Assembly: GCA_035370465.1 (NCBI GenBank)
Contig: DAOOVW010000060.1
Span: 1-8,977, forward strand
Direction of reading: 5' to 3'
From: a bacterium
Lineage (GTDB): Bacteria > Ratteibacteria > UBA8468 > B48-G9 > JAFGKM01
Length of the DNA: 8,977 bases
Shown here: piece after piece, positions 1 through 5,143 of the stretch
How positions within the stretch are numbered: the stretch's first letter is position 1
How the letters are laid out: every line of letters begins with the position of its first letter
Program-made: the position numbers and the translations under genes
Notes under the pieces: model-generated
What the model saw: the letters and a program-made list of their open reading frames with translations, nothing else
Told to the model about the DNA's origin: nothing
Database searches by the model: none

Positions 1-84
1 CCATTCATCCGAAAGTGCCTTATTAAGCAATTTTACTAATTCTTCTACATCTACACTAATTATTTCTTTACCTATTCTTTCCAT
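1..84 (-). CDS. Ferritin-like / Dps-like protein, N-terminal fragment
   Basis: This is the first 28 codons of a gene that runs off the left edge. The ATG at 84 follows an AAAGGAGG ribosome site 6-7 nt upstream, so the start is well supported. The visible peptide begins MERIGKEIISVDVEEL and ends with NKALSDEW. A short charged lead, then VDVEEL, then a helix ending in A-x-x-DEW, is the pattern I know from the N-terminus of ferritin-like Dps-like (DPSL/bacterioferritin-related) proteins of anaerobes and archaea. Those proteins form cages that oxidise Fe2+ with peroxide and store the iron. The gene starts 20 nt after the AhpD-like gene and is the last operon member visible. The ferroxidase and thioferritin-cysteine residues lie outside the window, so the exact subfamily is inference. 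Confidence 0.6.
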   Translation of the reverse strand, partial: MERIGKEIISVDVEELVKLLNKALSDEW

Positions 85-104
85 AATTTCCTCCTTTTTA
101 ATGG

Positions 105-434
105 TTATTTTTTAAATAGTTCAATTGCTTTTTTTAACTCAGTTATATATGTAAGAGCAGGACCTCCTGCCATAAGAACAGCCACCATTCCTGCTTCATA
201 AATTTCATCTTCTGTCGCTCCTGCTTTTAATGCTTTTTCAGTGTGCCCACCTATACAATAAGGACATCTTAAAGCAACTGCTATTCCAATAGCAATTAAT
301 TCTTTTGTTTTTGTATCAAGGGAACCATTTTTTAAGACACATTCCATAAATTCATTAAATTTTTTTAATCCTTCTGGATTTTTTTTAGAAAGTTCATTTA
401 TCGTTAATTTAAGATTATTCAGTAATTCTTTCAC
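105..434 (-). CDS. AhpD-like carboxymuconolactone decarboxylase-family protein
   Basis: This 109-residue alpha-helical protein belongs to the CMD/AhpD family. It carries the peroxidase-type active-site pattern: Glu45 in KELIAIG, eleven residues, then C57-P-Y-C60 and His64 in GGHTEKA. In AhpD the CxxC pair is the redox centre, with Glu and His forming the proton relay. Family members reduce a partner peroxiredoxin (AhpC) or act as low-activity alkylhydroperoxidases. The residue before the first Cys is Arg56, where classical AhpD has His. The start is GTG (432-434), chosen because a near-perfect AAGGAGGTGAT ribosome site lies just upstream. The gene follows the rubrerythrin-like gene by 12 nt. 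No AhpC is visible, so the partner and exact reaction are unknown. A gamma-carboxymuconolactone decarboxylase role is unlikely because that family lacks the CxxC. Confidence 0.85.
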   Translation of the reverse strand: MKELLNNLKLTINELSKKNPEGLKKFNEFMECVLKNGSLDTKTKELIAIGIAVALRCPYCIGGHTEKALKAGATEDEIYEAGMVAVLMAGGPALTYITELKKAIELFKK

Positions 435-446
435 TCTATCACCTCC

Positions 447-920
447 TTATTTCATTTCCTTTTTTAAATTTGAGAGTTTTATAAAATGTTGTCTCTCCTG
501 TTCAATTATTTTATCTAATTGGGAGTGCTGTGTTTCTTGAACAAAATTTTTAACTTCTATATAATAAAGAATTGATTCTAATTCTCTTCTAATGCCAAAA
601 TTTATCGCATCAATAGGAGTTATACTTTTATCAAGTTCTCTTTCAATCATCTGAGGAAAAATTAATTCTTGAGAATATGCCTTTAAATATGCAAAATACT
701 CTCCGGGATATGTTTCTACTGGCTCGTAATTTTTTATGTCTTCAAGCAATTTCTCAAATGTTTTTTTATGTTCACCTTCTTCATCAGCCAAAAATGAAAA
801 AATTTCTTTAATTTTTGGTTCCCTTAATTTAGAAGATACTTTTCTATAAAATTTTTCTCCATTTTCTTCAATATTTATTGCAAACTGATAAATCTCACTT
901 ACATCAAAAAAAATCGCCAT
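447..920 (-). CDS. Rubrerythrin-like diiron (ferritin-like) protein without rubredoxin domain
   Basis: This 157-residue four-helix ferritin-like protein has all expected diiron ligands in two repeats. Helix 1 carries Glu18 in AINIEENGEKFY and helix 2 carries E48-G-E-H51. The second half repeats the pattern with Glu113 in GIRRELES and E142-R-Q-H145. Rubrerythrins use this site to reduce H2O2 to water in the cytoplasm of anaerobes. The usual C-terminal rubredoxin domain with its FeS4 cysteines is absent; the protein ends soon after the last ligand helix and contains no cysteine. Electrons would therefore have to come from a separate donor, and a free rubredoxin is encoded two genes upstream in the same operon. 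The ATG at 920 follows an AAAGGAGG site. It could also be a peroxidase-independent iron protein of the same fold. Confidence 0.85.
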   Translation of the reverse strand: MAIFFDVSEIYQFAINIEENGEKFYRKVSSKLREPKIKEIFSFLADEEGEHKKTFEKLLEDIKNYEPVETYPGEYFAYLKAYSQELIFPQMIERELDKSITPIDAINFGIRRELESILYYIEVKNFVQETQHSQLDKIIEQERQHFIKLSNLKKEMK

Positions 921-932
921 TATCCCCCTCCT

Positions 933-2114
933 TTAAATTATCTTTATCTCTTTGTGTTTTTTATAAATTTCTTCTGCAAGTTTATCAATCAAAGCAAAGT
1001 CATTTTCCTTTGGATAGCCCTTAATCATTACTGGCTCTAAAACATCAATATCTTTTGATGGAATCATTTCTGACAATAATTTTATCATATTTGTTCCCCA
1101 TCCAAAAGAACCAATTATTGATAAAAATTTTGTTTTAGGTTTTAAAATTTTAAACAAATAGGAAGCATAAAGAACAACTGGATGTGGTCCTGTAAGAACT
1201 GTTGGAGAACCAATAACAACAGTTGCCGCATCAACAATCGAAATTGCTAACTGCCCAATATCTGTTTCTGTTAAATTAAATGGTTTAACGACAATGCTTT
1301 TTTCTATTAATCTATCAACAAAATAATCAATCATTTTTTTAACACTTCCATGCATTGAAACATAAATAACAATAACTTCATTTTTAACATTATCTGAAAC
1401 CCAATCATTATAAGCATTTATAATAAGAGATGGATTATTATATATTGGTCCATGACTTGGAGCAATGAGAGAAATTTCATAGTTTTCAAGTTTCTTTATA
1501 TGTCCTTTTATAAATGTCCTGAAAGGCATCATAATTTCTGCATAGTATCTTTTTGCAGAAGTTAAAACATTTATATTATTACTTGCGTAAATTTCGCTTG
1601 TTGCTAAATGAGAACCAAAAAGGTCACATGGGAATAGTACTTTGTTTTTTTCTTCATATGTTAAAATTGTTTCAGGCCAGTGAACATATGGTGCAGAAAT
1701 AAATTCCAATTTCTTCTCTCCAATGGATAATTTTTCACAATCTTTCATAACAATAAAGTTATTTTCAGGAATTAAAAGGAGAGAGCTCAAAAATTCTTTT
1801 CCTTTTTCACTTGTTATAATTTTTGCCTCCGGAAATTTTTCAATAATTGTAGGTAGACACCCTGAATGGTCCTGTTCAGAATGGTTTGAAACAATATAAT
1901 CAATCTTTTTAACATTTATTTTTTCAAGTGCTTCAAACAATTCTTCTTTTTTTCTCGGGTCTGCTGTATCAATTAAAACATTTTTATCATCTTTTAAAAA
2001 ATAAGCATTATAAGATGTTCCTTCTGGTAAAGGTATTAACTCATCAAAAATTCGTCTATCCCAATCATTTATCATAATAGCCCAGATACCCTTTTTTATT
2101 TCTTTTATAGGCAT
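933..2114 (-). CDS. fprA: Flavodiiron protein (A-type flavoprotein), O2/NO reductase
   Basis: This 393-residue class A flavodiiron protein has two domains. The N-terminal metallo-beta-lactamase-like domain (about 1-245) has every diiron ligand: H78-S-E80-Q-D82-H83, His145 in YVHWPET, Asp164 in LFPCDLFG and His221 in APSHGPIY. The C-terminal flavodoxin domain (about 246-393) begins VIVIYVSMHGS, where the FMN phosphate loop lies, and contains VVIGSPTVLTGPHP. Such proteins reduce O2 to water, or NO to N2O, using electrons from reduced rubredoxin. The ATG overlaps the stop of the rubredoxin gene by one base (TAATG), so the redox pair is translationally coupled. An AAGGAGG site precedes the ATG. 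With the full ligand set and standard length, the identity is secure; preference for O2 over NO cannot be read from sequence. Confidence 0.96.
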   Translation of the reverse strand: MPIKEIKKGIWAIMINDWDRRIFDELIPLPEGTSYNAYFLKDDKNVLIDTADPRKKEELFEALEKINVKKIDYIVSNHSEQDHSGCLPTIIEKFPEAKIITSEKGKEFLSSLLLIPENNFIVMKDCEKLSIGEKKLEFISAPYVHWPETILTYEEKNKVLFPCDLFGSHLATSEIYASNNINVLTSAKRYYAEIMMPFRTFIKGHIKKLENYEISLIAPSHGPIYNNPSLIINAYNDWVSDNVKNEVIVIYVSMHGSVKKMIDYFVDRLIEKSIVVKPFNLTETDIGQLAISIVDAATVVIGSPTVLTGPHPVVLYASYLFKILKPKTKFLSIIGSFGWGTNMIKLLSEMIPSKDIDVLEPVMIKGYPKENDFALIDKLAEEIYKKHKEIKII

Positions 2115-2275
2115 TACTCCTCCTTGTTAAACATATCTTTACTTGCTCCACAAACAGGACAAACCCAATTATCAGGTAATGTCTCAAAAGGAATTCCCGG
2201 TTTAATTCCATTTTCAGCATCTCCTTTTTCCGGGTCATATACATATCCACAAACCTGACATACATATCTTTCCAT
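2114..2275 (-). CDS. rd: Rubredoxin
   Basis: This 53-residue gene encodes a complete rubredoxin. It starts MERYVCQVCGYVYDP and ends WVCPVCGASKDMFNKEE. The four FeS4 ligands are C6-Q-V-C9 and C39-P-V-C42, and the aromatic residues typical of the fold (Tyr11, Tyr13, Trp37) are present. Rubredoxins carry single electrons in the cytoplasm. Here the next gene is a flavodiiron protein that accepts them, and a rubrerythrin-like protein lacking its own rubredoxin domain lies further on. The ATG at 2275 has a GAGGAGGG ribosome site. The TAA stop (2114-2116) shares one base with the flavodiiron ATG. A longer open frame in another register covers the same bases but is not the gene. A promoter with 17-bp spacing lies 45-73 bp upstream. 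Confidence 0.97.
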   Translation of the reverse strand: MERYVCQVCGYVYDPEKGDAENGIKPGIPFETLPDNWVCPVCGASKDMFNKEE

Positions 2276-2319
2276 TCTTCCCTCCTCTTTTGTATTGATT
2301 TCAACTTTGCTATTATTTC

Positions 2320-2348
2320 ATTTTACTTTTGTTTTTTATTGTTGTCAA
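2320..2348 (-). promoter_or_regulatory. Internal sigma70-like promoter for rubredoxin-flavodiiron genes
   Basis: On the minus strand, TTGACA (2348-2343, perfect -35) is followed after exactly 17 bp by TAAAAT (2325-2320, 5 of 6 for the -10). The first three bases of the -10 hexamer are the TAA stop codon of perR. The predicted start near 2313 gives a leader of about 38 nt with a good ribosome site before rubredoxin. This would let the rubredoxin to ferritin part of the operon be transcribed independently of ogg and perR. The evidence is motif and spacing only. Confidence 0.55.
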
Positions 2349-2754
2349 TAGTCCGGCAATTTTTACATATACCCAATAAATAAATATGATGTTCTTCAAT
2401 TTTATGTCCATCTATTTGCTGCTTTTTCAATATATCACAATCCAGAAAAATATCATAAAGATTTTTACATTTTTTACATTTAAAATGAATATGTGGAGTT
2501 GTTTCAAAATCATATCTAACCTCATTTTCTTCTATCATAATTTCGGCAACTATCCCTTTTGAAACAAAATATCTTAAAGTATTATAAACAGTTGTTTTTG
2601 AAAGAGTTGGTATATCTTTTACAAGGTGTCTATATATTTGTTCAACAGTAGGATGATTTTTATTTTCCATAAGAAATTGCAAAATTTTAAACCTGTGAAA
2701 AGATGGCTGAATTCCATATTCTTCAAATAATTTTCTTATATCTTTTTCATTCAT
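2323..2754 (-). CDS. perR: Fur-family peroxide-sensing repressor, PerR type
   Basis: This 143-residue Fur-family regulator has an N-terminal winged helix (about 1-80, recognition helix around SKTTVYNTLRYF) and a C-terminal metal-binding dimerisation domain. The structural zinc site is intact: C93-K-K-C96 and C130-K-N-C133. The regulatory-site residues His34, Asp82, His88, His90 and Asp101 match B. subtilis PerR His37, Asp85, His91, His93 and Asp104, each offset by exactly three. Asp at the last position, rather than Glu, is associated with peroxide sensitivity by Fe-catalysed histidine oxidation. The ATG overlaps the ogg stop (ATGA), with AAAGGAGA upstream inside ogg. Its place in an oxygen-defence operon supports PerR over Fur or Zur. 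It probably represses its own operon through the promoter ahead of ogg. Confidence 0.88.
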   Translation of the reverse strand: MNEKDIRKLFEEYGIQPSFHRFKILQFLMENKNHPTVEQIYRHLVKDIPTLSKTTVYNTLRYFVSKGIVAEIMIEENEVRYDFETTPHIHFKCKKCKNLYDIFLDCDILKKQQIDGHKIEEHHIYLLGICKNCRTIDNNKKQK

Positions 2755-3365
2755 TTAAATATCTCTCCTTTTTCAATATACCAGAAAAGAAAATCAAGAT
2801 GAGATAATGGAATTTTTATATTTTTAGAAAATTCCCTCATTTTATTTTCAATATTTATATATTGTTTTTGTGAAATACTTTCTGGTATTTTTTCTATAAC
2901 CCCGTATTTACAAAGACATTTCAAAATATGCCTATCAAGAATTGCAAAGTTTTCACCCTTCCCAATATTTCTCAAAAAATGACTTGTCTCTTTCCATCCA
3001 ATACCTTTAATTTTCATAACAATGTCCTTTCTTAATTTAAAAACATCTTTTTCTTCTTTTATTTTAGAATATAAACTTTCAAATTTAGAAATACCTTCTT
3101 TAATATAATTTGCTTTTTTATTTTTAAACCTGACACCTGAAATACAATTTTTTATCTTCTCTTCAGCTAATGGAAAGCCATGTTCTTTTAGTTCTAAAAC
3201 CACCTGCCAGCATTTCTTTGCCTCTGATTGAGGTGTTAAAAGGCAGAAAATAAATTCCATTTTTATTTCTTTTTTATTTAAATTATTAAAACACTCAAGT
3301 TTTTCTTTAATAATTGTTTTGATATCATCATATATTCTTTGCAAGTTTGTAATCATTACATCCAT
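2751..3365 (-). CDS. ogg: Ogg2-type 8-oxoguanine DNA glycosylase/AP lyase
   Basis: This 204-residue HhH-GPD-superfamily protein is of the Ogg2 type (N-glycosylase/DNA lyase), full length for the family. The helix-hairpin-helix spans about 118-130 (KIKGIGWKETSHFLRN) with the Schiff-base lysine at Lys125. The catalytic Asp144 sits in ILDRHILK. Near the N-terminus FCLLTPQSEAKK (40-51) is a family hallmark. The protein ends GEIFK; a C-terminal lysine is reported to help Ogg2 enzymes distinguish 8-oxoguanine from guanine. It would excise 8-oxoguanine and nick the abasic site. It is the first gene of the oxygen-defence operon and its stop overlaps the perR start. No ribosome site precedes ATG 3365, and the predicted transcription start falls on this ATG, suggesting leaderless translation; Met4 is the alternative start. 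Confidence 0.92.
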   Translation of the reverse strand: MDVMITNLQRIYDDIKTIIKEKLECFNNLNKKEIKMEFIFCLLTPQSEAKKCWQVVLELKEHGFPLAEEKIKNCISGVRFKNKKANYIKEGISKFESLYSKIKEEKDVFKLRKDIVMKIKGIGWKETSHFLRNIGKGENFAILDRHILKCLCKYGVIEKIPESISQKQYINIENKMREFSKNIKIPLSHLDFLFWYIEKGEIFK

Positions 3366-3366
3366 A

Positions 3367-3381
3367 TAATAAGTATAATAA
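3367..3381 (-). promoter_or_regulatory. Candidate PerR box overlapping the ogg -10
   Basis: The minus-strand 15-mer TTATTATACTTATTA (3381-3367) matches 11 of the 14 defined positions of the B. subtilis PerR box TTATAATNATTATAA. It covers the -10 hexamer and the region just before the start, where a bound repressor would block transcription. The surroundings are almost pure A+T and a 10/14 match occurs elsewhere in the window, so chance is a real possibility. Confidence 0.3.
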
Positions 3382-3400
3382 TTTTTTTATTTTTCGTCAA
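3372..3400 (-). promoter_or_regulatory. Sigma70-like promoter of the ogg-perR operon
   Basis: On the minus strand, TTGACG (3400-3395) is separated by exactly 17 bp from TATACT (3377-3372); each hexamer is one base from consensus. The expected start, about 7 nt past the -10, falls at 3366-3364, on the A of the ogg ATG. This is the only good promoter I see ahead of the minus-strand operon. Confidence 0.65.
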
Positions 3401-3443
3401 TAAAATGTATAAAAAAATAATGTTTGTCCCTCTTATATAATTT

Positions 3444-3472
3444 TTGTTTTAAATAGATAAGTATATTATAAT
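3444..3472 (+). promoter_or_regulatory. Promoter of the pit-DUF47 operon
   Basis: TTGTTT (3444-3449) lies 17 bp ahead of a perfect TATAAT (3467-3472). The expected start near 3479 gives a leader of only about 12 nt, holding a weak AAGGG ribosome site (3480-3484) 7 nt before the ATG. A second TATAAT at 3436-3441 lacks a partner -35. I see no convincing PhoB-type repeat. Confidence 0.5.
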
Positions 3473-3491
3473 TAAGGAAAAGGGCATTTTA

Positions 3492-4457
3492 ATGTTATTT
3501 ATACTTATTATTTTGTCTTCTCTTTATATGGGTTGGTCAATGGGAGCAAATGATGCTGCAAATTGTGTGGGTGCAGACATTGGCTCTGGTGTTATGAAAT
3601 TAAGAGATGGAATTATAATAACATGTGTCTTCTCTTTTTTAGGTTCAATACTGCTTGGACATAAGGTAATAAAAACAATAGGAAAAGGAGTTGTTCCATT
3701 AAATCTACTGCCTCCTTTGCAATCAGATTTAATTTCTCTCGCTGCTATTTTAGGAGCAGCAATATGGGTAACAATTGCAACTTATAAGAAATATCCTGTT
3801 TCTACATCTCATTCTATTGTTGGTGCTGTTGCAGGTGGAGGACTTGCTTTTAAGACGGTTATACAATGGATGAAAATAAAACAAATTTTTATATGCTGGG
3901 TATTAACTCCTTTTGGTTCCGCAATTATAACAATTTTGCTTTATCCTTTAATAAAATTTATATTTTCTTTTTCTGCTATAAAAAAGTATGAAAAAGGGCT
4001 AATATTATTTTCTATATATGTCACAAGTGCTTATCTTGCTTTTTCATGGGGTGCAAATGATGTTGCAAATGCAACAGGTATTTTAATAGGAACAGGTAAT
4101 ATTACTCCAAACGGTGCTGCAATAATTGGTGCTTTGGCAATAACTCTTGGAATTACAACATGGGGATATAAAGTAATTGAAACAATTGGTTTTAATATAG
4201 TTCAATTAACTCCTCTTATGACAATTGCAGTTGAAGTATCTTCTGCAATTAACATACATCTCTATACTCATTATGGAATACCTGTTTCTACATCTCACTC
4301 AATAGTTGGGGCAATATGGGGAATAGGGATACTTCAAGGTATAAAGACAATAAACTGGAAAATTGCAAAAGATATAATGCTTACATGGGCATTAACTCCT
4401 GTGATTTCTGGTTTAATAACTTTTATTTTTTTAAGAATAATTAACGCTTTCTTATAA
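3492..4457 (+). CDS. pit: PiT-family inorganic phosphate permease
   Basis: This 321-residue integral membrane protein has the duplicated, inverted-topology core of the PiT family. Each half carries the two signature motifs: GANDAAN (18-24) with PVSTSHSIVGA (102-112), and GANDVAN (187-193) with PVSTSHSIVGA (264-274). The Asn-Asp pairs and Ser-rich loops bind phosphate and the coupling cation. About ten hydrophobic segments are visible. The cytoplasmic loop between halves is short, which is usual for compact bacterial and archaeal members. The transporter takes up phosphate, or metal-phosphate, driven by H+ or Na+. It is followed after 13 nt by a DUF47/PhoU-like gene, the usual partner of Pit. 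A sulfate permease (CysP) role exists in the wider family, but the DUF47 neighbour argues for phosphate. Confidence 0.95.
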   Translation: MLFILIILSSLYMGWSMGANDAANCVGADIGSGVMKLRDGIIITCVFSFLGSILLGHKVIKTIGKGVVPLNLLPPLQSDLISLAAILGAAIWVTIATYKKYPVSTSHSIVGAVAGGGLAFKTVIQWMKIKQIFICWVLTPFGSAIITILLYPLIKFIFSFSAIKKYEKGLILFSIYVTSAYLAFSWGANDVANATGILIGTGNITPNGAAIIGALAITLGITTWGYKVIETIGFNIVQLTPLMTIAVEVSSAINIHLYTHYGIPVSTSHSIVGAIWGIGILQGIKTINWKIAKDIMLTWALTPVISGLITFIFLRIINAFL

Positions 4458-4470
4458 CAGGAGGTGCAAA

Positions 4471-5139
4471 ATGGAAAGAAGTAGAAATATATTTGTATGG
4501 TTAGGACAAAGAGAAAAAAAAGAAATACTTAATGCTGAATTACAACATATGGAATTATCGTTTGAATGTGTGAAAGAGATGAAAAATTGTTTTCAGGCAT
4601 ATTATGAAAATAAAACAGAAGAAAAAAATAATGCAATAAGTAAGGTAAAAGAATATGAAAAAAAAGGGGATGAAATAAGAAAAACAATAACTCTTGAACT
4701 CTCAAAAGGATACCTTATGCCAGCCGATAGAGAGGATTTATTGCTTCTTAATACTAAACTTAATGATATTGCTGATAGTGCAAAAGGTGTTGCAAGGTTA
4801 TTTGAATTTATTGAAGGAATAAAAATGCCAGAACTTTCAAAAAGTTTACTTGATAATAGTATCATAGCGGTAAAAAGTATTGAAAAACTTAAAAATGCAA
4901 TTGTTTCTTTAATAAAAGATGAAATTGACAGAGTTTTAGAAGAATGTTCTCAGATAGAAATACTTGAAGAAGAGGGAGATGATAAAAGGAGAGAATTACT
5001 TGGGCAACTTTTAAAAAGTGAAATATCTTTACCAATTTCAATTATTTTTTATGAAATAATTGATACAACTGAAAATCTTATAGATACTGTAAAAAATACT
5101 GCCGACCTTGTTAGGGTTCTTGCTATTAAATTAAAGTAA
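4471..5139 (+). CDS. DUF47/PhoU-like regulator of the Pit transporter
   Basis: This 222-residue all-helical cytoplasmic protein belongs to the DUF47 (PhoU-like) family, near usual length. It has two PhoU-type repeats with matching acidic metal-site motifs: E63-KKG-D67-EIR in the first helical bundle and E166-EEG-D170-DKR in the second. Companion acidic motifs are NDIADSAKG (98-106) and IIDTTENLIDT near the C-terminus. DUF47 proteins are nearly always encoded beside Pit and are thought to regulate or gate it, by analogy with PhoU acting on Pst. A strong AGGAGGTG ribosome site precedes the ATG, much better than the site of pit, which could give excess regulator over permease. The gene ends only 4 bp before the stop of the convergent enolase-family gene. 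Confidence 0.92.
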   Translation: MERSRNIFVWLGQREKKEILNAELQHMELSFECVKEMKNCFQAYYENKTEEKNNAISKVKEYEKKGDEIRKTITLELSKGYLMPADREDLLLLNTKLNDIADSAKGVARLFEFIEGIKMPELSKSLLDNSIIAVKSIEKLKNAIVSLIKDEIDRVLEECSQIEILEEEGDDKRRELLGQLLKSEISLPISIIFYEIIDTTENLIDTVKNTADLVRVLAIKLK

Positions 5140-5143
5140 ATGG

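Noticed and set aside
2065..2304. 79-codon minus-strand open frame across the rubredoxin region
   Set aside because: It is in a different register from rubredoxin, whose cysteine motifs and ribosome site are unmistakable, and it runs into the flavodiiron gene; its translation resembles no family.
3436..3441. TATAAT as an extra -10 for the phosphate permease operon
   Set aside because: No acceptable -35 lies 16-18 bp upstream; the downstream TATAAT with TTGTTT at 17 bp is better.
4602..4865. Antisense open frame within the DUF47 gene
   Set aside because: A shadow of the real gene, rich in Ser/Leu/Phe from reversed Glu/Lys codons, with no ribosome site or family resemblance.
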